Source: Corynebacterium glyciniphilum AJ 3170
Lineage (GTDB): Bacteria > Actinomycetota > Actinomycetes > Mycobacteriales > Mycobacteriaceae
Direction of reading: 5' to 3'
Length of the DNA stretch: 64,000 bases
Assembly: GCF_000626675.1 (NCBI RefSeq)
Contig: NZ_CP006842.1
Coordinates: forward strand, 2,728,001-2,792,000
The position numbers and the translations under genes were made by a program. Numbering within the stretch: position 1 is the stretch's first letter; every line of letters starts with the position of its first letter. Below, piece after piece: positions 53,086 through 61,189 of the stretch. The notes under the pieces are model-generated. The model did not search any database. It was not told where the DNA came from and saw only the letters and a program-made list of their open reading frames with translations.

Positions 53086-54830
53086 GCACCATCTCATCCG
53101 TCCTGATCGCCAACCGCGGGGAGATCGCGGTGCGCATCGCCCGCGCCGCCCACGACCTGGGCATTCGCACGGTCGCGGTGTACACCGACGCCGATGTCGG
53201 GGCCGTGCACACCGAGATGACCGAACAAGCGTACGCGGTGTCCTCCTACCTCGACGTCGACGCGCTGCTCGAGGTCGCGTCCCGCGCCGGTGTCGACAGC
53301 GTGCACCCCGGGTACGGGTTCCTGTCGGAGAATGCCGACGCCGCCCGCGCGGTGCAGGATGCCGGACTGGTGTGGGTCGGCCCGTCACCGGAGACCATTG
53401 AGACCCTGGGCGACAAGATGGCGGCGCGGCAGCTGGCCGAGCGGTCCGGGGCCCCGTTGGCACCGGGTACGTCTGAACCGCTGACATCCTGGGAGCAGGC
53501 CCGGGACTTCGCCGAGGACGTCGGTCTGCCGATCGCGATCAAAGCCGCCTTCGGTGGTGGCGGACGTGGTCTGAAAGTCGTCACCGAGGATGACGGGCTG
53601 GGGGCGATTGAAGATGCCTTCGCTGCCGCTGGTCGGGAGTCGCAGGAAGCCTTCGGGCGTGCGGAGTGCTTCGTGGAGAAGTTCCTCGCCCGCCCCCGGC
53701 ACGTCGAGGCCCAGGTGCTGGCGGACATGCACGGTGCGGTCGCGGTGATCGGTACCCGTGACTGCTCGACCCAGCGCAGATTCCAGAAACTCGTCGAGGA
53801 AGCGCCTGCACCGTTCCTGTCCGAGGAACAGAACCGGCTGATCGTCGACGGTGCCCGCGAGGTCTGTCGTGCGGCCGAGTACGTCGGCGCGGGGACGGTG
53901 GAGTTCATCGTCGCCGAGGACGGCACCGTATCCTTCCTCGAGGTCAACACCCGCCTGCAGGTCGAGCACCCGGTGACCGAGGCCGTCTCCGGGATCGACA
54001 TCGTCCACGAGCAGTTCCGTATCGCCGCCGGAGAGCGGCTGGGCGTTGATCCGGACGCGGACCCCGCCACCCACGGCCATGCCGTGGAGTTCCGGATCAA
54101 TGCCGAGGACGTCGCCCACGGCTTCGCCCCCTGCCCGGGGACGGTGACCCGCTTCGAACCTCCGACAGGACCGGGAATCCGTGTGGACAGCGGCGTCCGC
54201 TCCGGGTCAACGATCCCGGGCAGCTACGACTCGCTGCTGGCGAAACTGGTCGTGTGGGGGCCTGACCGCGACACTGCTCTGCGGCGGGCCCGCGCCGCCC
54301 TCGACGAGTTCCATGTCGACGGTGTGCGGACCGTCCTGCCGTTCCACCGCGACATCGTGCGGGAGCCGGCGTGGACCGCCCCCGACGGCGCGGCAAGCTT
54401 CCGCATGTGCACCGACTGGGTCGACCGCGAATACGTACCCGGCGCGCACACCGTCTCCCCTGACGTCACGTTCGACGACATCTACGTCGAGCGCACCACC
54501 CTCGCGGTGGAGATCGGCGGAACACTACAGCATGTGCGGGTACCGTCTGTACTGCTGCAGCGCGGGGACGCCGCGCGAGGGGGGAGCACCGCCACCGGGA
54601 ACAGTGACGGGCACCCCGGGGATGTCCCCGCGCCCTTCGCGGGCACGCTGGTGGAGTGGAAGGTCTCCGACGGTGACACTGTCGAGGAGAACCAGACACT
54701 TGCCACGGTCGAGGCGATGAAGATGGAGGCCACCGTCACGTCGCCGGCTTCCGGCACGATCCAGCTCATCGCGGATGCCGGGGACGTCATCGCCCGCGGA
54801 GACATCCTCGCCAGGATCGTGGAGGAGTAG
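53082..54830 (+). CDS. Biotin carboxylase fused to biotin carboxyl carrier domain
   Basis: A 582-residue protein. The N-terminal biotin carboxylase has ANRGEIAVRIARAAHDLGI, HPGYGFLSENADAA, the ATP-grasp loop KAAFGGGGRGLKVV and EVNTRLQVEHPVTE. The last ~75 residues are a BCCP domain with the biotin attachment sequence VEAMKMEATV. No carboxyltransferase is next to it. Acetyl-/propionyl-CoA carboxylase alpha subunits have this architecture but are usually near their own beta subunits. Coupling to pxpBC by ATGA suggests a role with 5-oxoprolinase. Confidence 0.9.
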   Translation: MSTISSVLIANRGEIAVRIARAAHDLGIRTVAVYTDADVGAVHTEMTEQAYAVSSYLDVDALLEVASRAGVDSVHPGYGFLSENADAARAVQDAGLVWVGPSPETIETLGDKMAARQLAERSGAPLAPGTSEPLTSWEQARDFAEDVGLPIAIKAAFGGGGRGLKVVTEDDGLGAIEDAFAAAGRESQEAFGRAECFVEKFLARPRHVEAQVLADMHGAVAVIGTRDCSTQRRFQKLVEEAPAPFLSEEQNRLIVDGAREVCRAAEYVGAGTVEFIVAEDGTVSFLEVNTRLQVEHPVTEAVSGIDIVHEQFRIAAGERLGVDPDADPATHGHAVEFRINAEDVAHGFAPCPGTVTRFEPPTGPGIRVDSGVRSGSTIPGSYDSLLAKLVVWGPDRDTALRRARAALDEFHVDGVRTVLPFHRDIVREPAWTAPDGAASFRMCTDWVDREYVPGAHTVSPDVTFDDIYVERTTLAVEIGGTLQHVRVPSVLLQRGDAARGGSTATGNSDGHPGDVPAPFAGTLVEWKVSDGDTVEENQTLATVEAMKMEATVTSPASGTIQLIADAGDVIARGDILARIVEE

Positions 54831-54832
54831 AC

Positions 54833-55450
54833 GTGCGTGCCCAGACAGCTGCCCAGCAGCTCCGCCTCGCCGTGTCCGCCGGCGAATTCACCCCGGGGCA
54901 GAAGCTCAGCGAGGTCGCGGCGGCGCAACGCTTCGGTATTTCCCGCAATACACTGCGCGAAAGCTATGCCACACTCATCGCCGACGGTGTCCTCGAGCGT
55001 ATCCCCCATCGTGGCGTGTTCATCGCCTCGCCCGGCGCCGCTGACGTGCACAGCCTCTTCCTCGCCCGCGCCGTCGTCGAGCCCGGGGCACTGTTGTGGG
55101 GCGAAGCCCCCGATGTCGAAACCCTGGACAGGATCGTCGCCGCGGCAGAGACACACCAGAAGGCGGACGATCTGGCAGCGACGGCGACGGCGAATCAGGA
55201 GTTTCACCGCACCGTGGTGGCAGCGGCCGGTTCGGACCTGCTCAACGAGGAGATGGAACGACTACTCGCCCGGATGCGCCTGGTGTTCCTGCAGGCCGAA
55301 CGGCGCGATCCCGGATTTCACGGGAGTTTCGTCCCCGTCAACCGGAGTGTTGTCGCTCTGCTGCAGGCCGGTAACCGGGAGGAGGCGGCGTCCCTGCTGC
55401 GCGCATCCCTGCTGGACACGAGCGAGTCGCTGTCCTCCCTGATCGGGTGA
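54833..55450 (+). CDS. GntR-family (FCD) transcriptional regulator
   Basis: A 205-residue regulator. The winged-helix N-terminal part is FTPGQKLSEVAAAQRFGISR with RNTLRESYATLIADGVLERI and HRGVFIAS, and the C-terminal FCD domain has FHRTVVAAAGSDLLNEEMER (metal-binding His). A GTG start follows GGAGGAG. Last gene of the pxp operon; the probable regulator of that operon, with its operator at the centre of the 55-bp palindrome. Its ligand may be 5-oxoproline or a related metabolite (inference). Confidence 0.9.
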   Translation: MRAQTAAQQLRLAVSAGEFTPGQKLSEVAAAQRFGISRNTLRESYATLIADGVLERIPHRGVFIASPGAADVHSLFLARAVVEPGALLWGEAPDVETLDRIVAAAETHQKADDLAATATANQEFHRTVVAAAGSDLLNEEMERLLARMRLVFLQAERRDPGFHGSFVPVNRSVVALLQAGNREEAASLLRASLLDTSESLSSLIG

Positions 55451-55483
55451 CCTGCACCCGACGGGCCAGAGAGATCAGAAGGG

Positions 55484-56590
55484 TCAGAGGTCCCCGGTCT
55501 CGAGGAATTCCAGCACCCGATCGCGGTACACTCCTGCGTCAATCCCCCGCTCCGCCAGCCACGCCTCCGAGTAATACTTGTCGAGGTAGCGTTCCCCGGA
55601 ATCGCAGATCAGTGACACCACGCTTCCGCGCTCGCCGGCGTGCACCATCTCGGAGACCAGTCGCAGCGCGGCCCACAGTCCGGTGCCTGTGGACCCGCCG
55701 GCCCGGATTCCGGTCACCTGTTCCAGCGCCTGGATCGCACCGATCGCTGCAGCATCGGGCACACCCATCATCCGGTCGACGACGGTGCCGGTGAAACTCG
55801 GTTCCACCCTTTGGCGGCCGATGCCCTCGATCCGCGACGGCGCCTGTGTCGTCACCGCGGTGTCCCCCGCCTCCCAGCCTGGCAGGAATGCCGAGTTCTC
55901 CGGATCGGCGACGCACAGCCCCGTCATCCGTCCGGTGTAGCGCACGTAGCGGCCCAGGGTCGACGAGGTCCCGCCGGTACCAGCCGTCGCAACGATCCAG
56001 GTCGGCTCGGGGTGCCGTTCCATCGCCATCTGACGGAAAACGGACTCGGCGATGTTGTTGTTGCCTCGCCAGTCGGTGGCCCGCTCGGCGTAGGTGAACT
56101 GGTCCATGTAGTGGCCACCGCTCTCCTGCGCGATGTCCGCAGCAACCGCGTAGACGGTGGACGGGTCATCAACGAAGCGGACATCGGCGCCGTACGACCT
56201 GATCAGACGAACCTTCTCGGCACTGGTGGTCGCCGCGACGACGGTAATGAACGGCACACCGATGAGCCTGGCGAAGTAGGCCTCCGAAATCGCGGTCGAG
56301 CCGGATGAAGCCTCAACGACCGGCGCGTCTGGCCGGATCCACCCGTTACTCAGTGCATAGAGGAACAGGGAGCGGGCGAGCCGGTGTTTCAACGAACCGG
56401 TAGGGTGCGTCGACTCGTCCTTGAGGTAGAGGTCCACGCCCCATGCCTCCAGCAGGGGGACCGACAACAGGTGGGTGTCGGCGGAACGGCACTGGTCCGC
56501 CTTCACTTTCGCGATAGCCCCGGCGAGCCAGCGGCGCCCGTCCCCGTCGTACCGGTTGAGGTCACGCACCCCTACCATCGCGCCAGCCAT
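55484..56590 (-). CDS. cds1: PLP-dependent cysteine synthase-family protein, Cds1-like L-cysteine desulfhydrase
   Basis: A 368-residue fold-type II PLP enzyme. The Schiff-base Lys is in THPTGSLKHRLARSLF; ASSGSTAISEAYFARLIGVP is the phosphate/substrate loop, and GTGGTSSTLGRYVRYTG the PLP-phosphate loop. It resembles mycobacterial Cds1 (Rv3684), which releases H2S, pyruvate and ammonia from cysteine. Its start region overlaps the preceding gene's end by 19 bp. Downstream of the alpha/beta hydrolase on the same strand. A synthase role cannot be excluded. Confidence 0.87.
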   Translation of the reverse strand: MAGAMVGVRDLNRYDGDGRRWLAGAIAKVKADQCRSADTHLLSVPLLEAWGVDLYLKDESTHPTGSLKHRLARSLFLYALSNGWIRPDAPVVEASSGSTAISEAYFARLIGVPFITVVAATTSAEKVRLIRSYGADVRFVDDPSTVYAVAADIAQESGGHYMDQFTYAERATDWRGNNNIAESVFRQMAMERHPEPTWIVATAGTGGTSSTLGRYVRYTGRMTGLCVADPENSAFLPGWEAGDTAVTTQAPSRIEGIGRQRVEPSFTGTVVDRMMGVPDAAAIGAIQALEQVTGIRAGGSTGTGLWAALRLVSEMVHAGERGSVVSLICDSGERYLDKYYSEAWLAERGIDAGVYRDRVLEFLETGDL

Positions 56591-57555
56591 GCCGCATCGT
56601 CGCTAATCCGCCGTCGCCACACGTCCGGGACCCCGAGGATGTGCTCGGAGAGATAGGCCCGGAACTCGTGGCCCGGTGCACTGCCGGTGAAGAAGTCCTG
56701 CACCTGCTCTGCCGGTGTGCCTCGGGAGTCCTCGGAGGCCACCGACACCAGTGTGCGCACCTGCGACAACTCCGGAGGGGCAGCGATCAGTTCAGGGGAG
56801 ATCCGGGGCGTCATGGCCAACAGGAAGTCCGCCTCCTCGACAACGTCCCGGGCAAGCCCGAAGCCGGAGCCGAAGGTGATCAGGCCGGTGCGTTGGTCCG
56901 GTCGGTCCCACCCGCGTACCTCGCGGAACGCCGCGGCAACGGCTGCCTGCGTCCGTTCCGGCGACGCATCCTCGCCGTAGGCAGGCAACGGATAGACCAG
57001 ATCCACCACGGTCACCCCGGACTTCTCCGCCAGTGCGGCGAACAACGGCAGCCAGAGCTGGTCGTGGGCTTCGGCATCGCCGAACCAGCCGGGACCGCCG
57101 TGCAGGCTCACCGCCACGGCACCGGTCGGCTCACTCGGAGTAAGCACGGTCCCCTGAACGCCGGCAGGTGTCACCGGTTCCGCCGAGGGACCGGTCTTCA
57201 GAAACGCCGATGTCGGCATGGCGTGGTCGAGACCCGCGCCGAGGACCAGCAGGCTGCAGTGGGTGATCAGGTCGGGCACGCGCGCCCACATGCGCTCAGT
57301 ACGGTCCTTGAGGTCAGCGGTGACCCCGTCAGGCGATTCCGCCGCCTCATCGGTGGTCAACGACCGGAAGATCTCCGGGTAGCTGTCCTCGAAGAAATTC
57401 AGCAGCTGAGTCAGCTGGCCGCGCGGGCTGATGCCGTCCCGACCTGCCTGGGCATCCACCGGATGCCCTTTCGGCAACGTCGCGGGGTCGGTCTGCTCGA
57501 GGGGGACGGTCTCGTCCGGGTCGGCCCCGGTCGCGGTAATCGGCTGAATGCTCAT
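56572..57555 (-). CDS. Alpha/beta-hydrolase-fold protein
   Basis: A 327-residue protein. AVSLHGGPGWFGDAEAHDQL is a typical oxyanion HGGP segment, ITFGSGFGLARD is the nucleophile-elbow region (GSG), and LVSVASEDSRG plus LSEHILG could supply Asp and His. The nucleophile motif is atypical (FGSGFG). The long N-terminal extension (about 130 residues) is helical. Its start lies 6 nt from a -10 shared with the divergent aminotransferase. Co-transcribed with the cysteine desulfhydrase-like gene. Substrate unknown. Confidence 0.7.
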   Translation of the reverse strand: MSIQPITATGADPDETVPLEQTDPATLPKGHPVDAQAGRDGISPRGQLTQLLNFFEDSYPEIFRSLTTDEAAESPDGVTADLKDRTERMWARVPDLITHCSLLVLGAGLDHAMPTSAFLKTGPSAEPVTPAGVQGTVLTPSEPTGAVAVSLHGGPGWFGDAEAHDQLWLPLFAALAEKSGVTVVDLVYPLPAYGEDASPERTQAAVAAAFREVRGWDRPDQRTGLITFGSGFGLARDVVEEADFLLAMTPRISPELIAAPPELSQVRTLVSVASEDSRGTPAEQVQDFFTGSAPGHEFRAYLSEHILGVPDVWRRRISDDAAWLARW

Positions 57556-57559
57556 GACC

Positions 57560-57570
57560 CCATACTATGG
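57560..57570. promoter_or_regulatory. Symmetric bidirectional -10 element between two leaderless genes
   Basis: CCATACTATGG is an 11-bp perfect palindrome centred on 57565. It contains TACTAT on the plus strand (57563-57568) and TAGTAT on the minus strand. Each is 6 nt from its ATG (57575 plus and 57555 minus); both ATGs are exactly 10 nt from the centre. Confidence 0.7.
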
Positions 57571-57574
57571 CGGC

Positions 57575-58795
57575 ATGGAATCTCAGCATCACCTCCCCAC
57601 CCGTGCCCCGTCGACGCCGGCGTCCCGGGTCGCCGGCGTCGGCCCGACGGTCTTCGCGACGATCACCGCTGAGGCGGTACGCACCGGCGCAGCGAACCTC
57701 GGGCAGGGCTTTCCGGACGAGGACGGCCCGGCGGGCATGCTGCGTCGGGCCGCCGCGGAAATCACCGGGGGTAACAACCAGTACGGCCCCGGGCGAGGCC
57801 TGCCGTCGTTGCGCCGTGCCGTCGCGGAAGACCGCGCGCGCCGTCTCGGGCACGTCGTGGATCCGGAGGACGTGCTGGTCACTGTGGGCGCAACCGAAGG
57901 CATCGCCGCCGCCGTCCTCGGACTCGTCGACCGCGGCCGTGAGGTGGTGGTCCTTGAACCCACCTACGACGCCTATTCTGCAGCCATCGGCTTGGCCGAG
58001 GCCGTCGCCCGGCCTGTGCGTCTGCTGTTGGACGACGGCAGGTGGCATTTGGACCGGGAGCAGTTCGCCGCTGCGGTGGCGGATGGCCCCGCGGCCATGA
58101 TCCTCAACTCGCCACACAATCCGACCGGTACGGTCCTGGGACGGGAAGACCTGGAGTTCATCGCCGATACGGTGCGCGACACCGGTGTGGTCGTCATCAG
58201 CGACGAAGTCTACGAACGTCTCGCCTTCGACCGTCCCCACGTCGCTTTCGCGACGCTGCCCGGCATGCAGTCACGAACGGTGACATTGTCCAGCGCTGCG
58301 AAATCCTTCAACGTCACTGGCTGGAAGACCGGGTGGGCGATCGCTCCACCGGCGCTGCTGGATGCCGTCACCGCTGCCAAGCAGTTCCTCAGTTATGTCG
58401 GCGTCACGCCCCTGCAACCGGCGGTCGCGTGGGCGCTCGACAACGCCGACGACTGGAGCGACCGGTGGGGACGCACCCTGCGGGCCCGTCGTGACCGCCT
58501 GGCCGGTGTTCTGCATGCGACCGGGCAGGACGTCCTGCACAGCGACGGCACGTACTTCCTCGTCAGCGACATCGCACCACTGCGACTCGGCATCAGTGCC
58601 GAGGAGTTCTGCCGTGCCCTGCCGGAGGCAGTCGGTGTCGCCGCCATCCCGGTGAGCAGTTTCGTCGAGGAGGTCGATGAACAGGTCGCGACCCTCGTAC
58701 GGTGGACGTTCTGCAAGGCCGACGGCACCCTCGACCTGGCGGAGGAGCGATTGCTTGCCGCCGACTGGACGCGCCTGCATAAGACCAGTAACTAA
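57575..58795 (+). CDS. dapC: PLP-dependent aminotransferase, DapC-like
   Basis: A 406-residue class I/II aminotransferase. Seen: NLGQGFPDEDGPAGMLRRAA, NNQYGPGRGLPSLRRAV, ILNSPHNPTGTVL, ISDEVYERLAFDR, and the PLP-lysine sequence SSAAKSFNVTGWKTGWAI. In mycobacteria the same neighbour of XPB is Rv0858c (DapC, N-succinyldiaminopimelate aminotransferase), so a role in lysine/peptidoglycan precursor synthesis is likely. Kynurenine aminotransferase-like activity is possible. The ATG at 57575 is set by the promoter. Confidence 0.85.
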   Translation: MESQHHLPTRAPSTPASRVAGVGPTVFATITAEAVRTGAANLGQGFPDEDGPAGMLRRAAAEITGGNNQYGPGRGLPSLRRAVAEDRARRLGHVVDPEDVLVTVGATEGIAAAVLGLVDRGREVVVLEPTYDAYSAAIGLAEAVARPVRLLLDDGRWHLDREQFAAAVADGPAAMILNSPHNPTGTVLGREDLEFIADTVRDTGVVVISDEVYERLAFDRPHVAFATLPGMQSRTVTLSSAAKSFNVTGWKTGWAIAPPALLDAVTAAKQFLSYVGVTPLQPAVAWALDNADDWSDRWGRTLRARRDRLAGVLHATGQDVLHSDGTYFLVSDIAPLRLGISAEEFCRALPEAVGVAAIPVSSFVEEVDEQVATLVRWTFCKADGTLDLAEERLLAADWTRLHKTSN

Positions 58796-58799
58796 TCAC

Positions 58800-58805
58800 T
58801 ACGAT
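58800..58805 (+). promoter_or_regulatory. -10 element (TACGAT) for leaderless core-MetE-like gene
   Basis: TACGAT is followed by 7 nt and the ATG at 58813; it overlaps the earlier in-frame ATG 58804, which is therefore not the start. Confidence 0.5.
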
Positions 58806-58812
58806 GGTGGCC

Positions 58813-60021
58813 ATGACTCAGATCCGCACCACACATGTAGGTTCACTGCCGCGCACCCCGGAACTGCTGGAGGCCAACCAGCGTCGGAGCACCGGCGACA
58901 TCAGCCAGGACGAATTCCTCGACATCCTCCAGGACGGTGTCGACAAGGTCGTCCGTCGGCAGGTCGACCTGGGCCTCGACATCATCAACGAAGGCGAGTA
59001 CGGACACGTCACCTCCGGTGCCGTGGACTACGGCGCCTGGTGGAACTACATCTTTTCCCGGTTCAGTGGTCTCACCATGACCGACACCGACCGCTGGGCC
59101 AACGCGGAGAAGGTCCGGTCAACCCCCGGCAACATCCGCCTGACGTCCTTCCCTGACCGCCGGGACCGCGCCGCTTTCAGCGCCGCCTACGAGGACCCCG
59201 AGTCCGGCATCTTCACCGGGCGCGCCAAAGTCGGAAACCCGAAGTTCACCGGCGAGATCGGCTACATCGGCGGCGACCAGGTTGCCGCCGACGCCCGACT
59301 GCTCACCCATGCGCTGTCTGCCGCGGACAAGTCCACCTCCGAGGGGTTCATCGCCGCGATCTCCCCGGGGTCTGCCGCACGACTGACCGACGAGTACTAC
59401 GGCGACGACGCTGCTCTGGTCAACGCGTGTGCCGATGCCCTGCACCATGAATACAAGGCCATCACCGACGCCGGCCTGACCGTGCAGATCGACGCGCCCG
59501 ACCTCGCCGAGGCGTGGGACCAGATCAACCCTGAGCCCTCGGTCGCCGATTATCAGGCGTGGATCCGTATCCGTATCGCCGCCATCAACCGTGCACTCGC
59601 GGGCCTGCCGAAGGACCAGACCCGCCTGCACATCTGCTGGGGTTCCTGGCACGGCCCCCACACCACCGACATCCCCTTCGCCGACATCATCGACGAGGTG
59701 CTGCAGGCCGAGGTCGGCGGATTCTCCTTCGAGGGCGCAAGCCCCCGCCACGCCCACGAGTGGCGCGTGTGGCAGGACCACGAATTGCCGGAGAACACCC
59801 TGATCTACCCCGGTGTCGTCTGCCACTCCACCAACGTCGTGGAGCATCCCCGCACCGTGGCCGACCGGATCCTGCAGTTCGCTGAAGTCGTCGGACCCGA
59901 CCGGGTCGTCGCATCCACGGACTGCGGACTCGGCGGCCGTCTCCACGAGCAGATCGCGTGGGCGAAACTGGAATCACTTGTCGAGGGCGCACGCATCGCC
60001 AGTCGAGACCTGCTGGGGTAG
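58813..60021 (+). CDS. Cobalamin-independent methionine synthase-like protein (C-terminal/core type)
   Basis: A 402-residue protein carrying only the catalytic half of MetE. The four zinc ligands are in place: His and Cys in LHICWGSWHG, Glu in GFSFEGASPRHAHE, and Cys in ASTDCGLGGRLH. The N-terminal MetE duplicate domain is absent. RTTHVGSLPRTPELLEA is the usual start of these short homologues. It may methylate homocysteine or another thiol, or belong to a core-MetE group; the methyl donor is unknown. Not coupled to sulfur genes except the nearby cds1-like gene. Confidence 0.82.
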   Translation: MTQIRTTHVGSLPRTPELLEANQRRSTGDISQDEFLDILQDGVDKVVRRQVDLGLDIINEGEYGHVTSGAVDYGAWWNYIFSRFSGLTMTDTDRWANAEKVRSTPGNIRLTSFPDRRDRAAFSAAYEDPESGIFTGRAKVGNPKFTGEIGYIGGDQVAADARLLTHALSAADKSTSEGFIAAISPGSAARLTDEYYGDDAALVNACADALHHEYKAITDAGLTVQIDAPDLAEAWDQINPEPSVADYQAWIRIRIAAINRALAGLPKDQTRLHICWGSWHGPHTTDIPFADIIDEVLQAEVGGFSFEGASPRHAHEWRVWQDHELPENTLIYPGVVCHSTNVVEHPRTVADRILQFAEVVGPDRVVASTDCGLGGRLHEQIAWAKLESLVEGARIASRDLLG

Positions 60022-60043
60022 TTTCTTTCGGTTCACGATTGTG

Positions 60044-60062
60044 TCAGCGTAGGCTGACCTTC
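60044..60062 (+). promoter_or_regulatory. DtxR-like iron box overlapping a leaderless -10
   Basis: TCAGCG-TAGGCT-GACCTTC matches 13 of 19 positions of the DtxR consensus, and contains TAGGCT (60050-60055), 7 nt before the ATG at 60063. It precedes a siderophore-binding lipoprotein gene, so iron repression is expected. Confidence 0.5.
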
Positions 60063-61088
60063 ATGACTGTTACCTTACGCCCCATCCGACGCACCGTCGG
60101 CGTCCTCACCGCCACCTGCTGCATGCTCGCCCTGTCCGCCTGTGCGGGTTCCTCAGACGATGACTCTGCCTCCGGTACCACCGGAGACACCGCAGCCGTC
60201 CAGGCAGAAGGGACTTTCCCTCAGACCGTGCCGACGAAGTTCGGTGACGTCACCATCGACGAACAACCCACCACGGTGGTGGCACTGGGGTGGGGTGATG
60301 CGGAGACGGCACTCTCCCTCGGCGTCCAACCTGTCGGTGCGTCCGACTGGCTCGACTTCGGCGGGGACGGCGTCGGCCCGTGGATGGAGGGCGCCTACGA
60401 TACCTCCCCCGAGATCATCAGCACACTGGAGCCGGAGTACGAGGAGATCGCAGCCCTGGAGCCAGACCTTATCCTCGATGTCCGGAGCTCCGGCGACCAG
60501 GACCGCTATGACAAGCTCTCCGCTATCGCTACGACCGTCGGCGTTCCCGACGGAGCAGACAGCTACCTGACCCCCCGTGCGGAACAGGTGCAGATGATCG
60601 CCACCGCGCTGGGCCGCCCCGATGCGGGGGAGACGATCACCCAAGGCTACGACGACATGGTTGCGGGAATCCGTGAGGAGCACCCCGAATGGGCGGACAA
60701 GACCGCTGCGACGGTCGCGCTTTCGTCCACCGGTTGGGGCGCCTACATCCGTGGCTCTGAACGCTATGACACGCTTCTCGACCTCGGGTTCCAGGAGAAT
60801 ACGACACTTGCGGACGAGGAAGTCGGCGATACAGGATTCTCCGTCAAACTCAGTGACGAAACACTGTCCAAGGCCGACTCCGACCTGGTCGTGGCGTTCG
60901 CCGTCGGGACGACACCAGAGGACGTAGACAGCAATAGCGCGTGGCAGCGGTTGTCGGCGACCAAGGACGGGCATTCGTTCGCCATGCCGCGCGATATCTC
61001 CAGCGCCTACTCACTCGGGTCGCCCTCAGCCATCGAGTTCGCAATGAAAAAGCTGGTTCCGTTGCTTGAGGAGCACACGAACAGCTAA
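60063..61088 (+). CDS. Iron-siderophore ABC transporter substrate-binding lipoprotein (FepB/FecB type)
   Basis: A 341-residue lipoprotein. The signal peptide ends in LSACAG (lipobox Cys27). The body has the class III periplasmic-binding pattern: VTIDEQPTTVVALGWGDAE, YEEIAALEPDLILDVRSSGD, a central long helix and a second lobe (AATVALSSTGWGAYIRGSER). Binds ferric siderophore or heme-like iron. No permease or ATPase genes are adjacent, so it works with a transporter encoded elsewhere. The ATG is fixed by the leaderless -10. Confidence 0.9.
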   Translation: MTVTLRPIRRTVGVLTATCCMLALSACAGSSDDDSASGTTGDTAAVQAEGTFPQTVPTKFGDVTIDEQPTTVVALGWGDAETALSLGVQPVGASDWLDFGGDGVGPWMEGAYDTSPEIISTLEPEYEEIAALEPDLILDVRSSGDQDRYDKLSAIATTVGVPDGADSYLTPRAEQVQMIATALGRPDAGETITQGYDDMVAGIREEHPEWADKTAATVALSSTGWGAYIRGSERYDTLLDLGFQENTTLADEEVGDTGFSVKLSDETLSKADSDLVVAFAVGTTPEDVDSNSAWQRLSATKDGHSFAMPRDISSAYSLGSPSAIEFAMKKLVPLLEEHTNS

Positions 61089-61189
61089 TACCAGGGCCAA
61101 CACCGACTCCCCCGGGTTCTCTGGCGCTGACAGCACGGCGTCATCGGCACCCCACGCAGCGGCGCGAACCTCCTCCGCACGCTCTTGCG

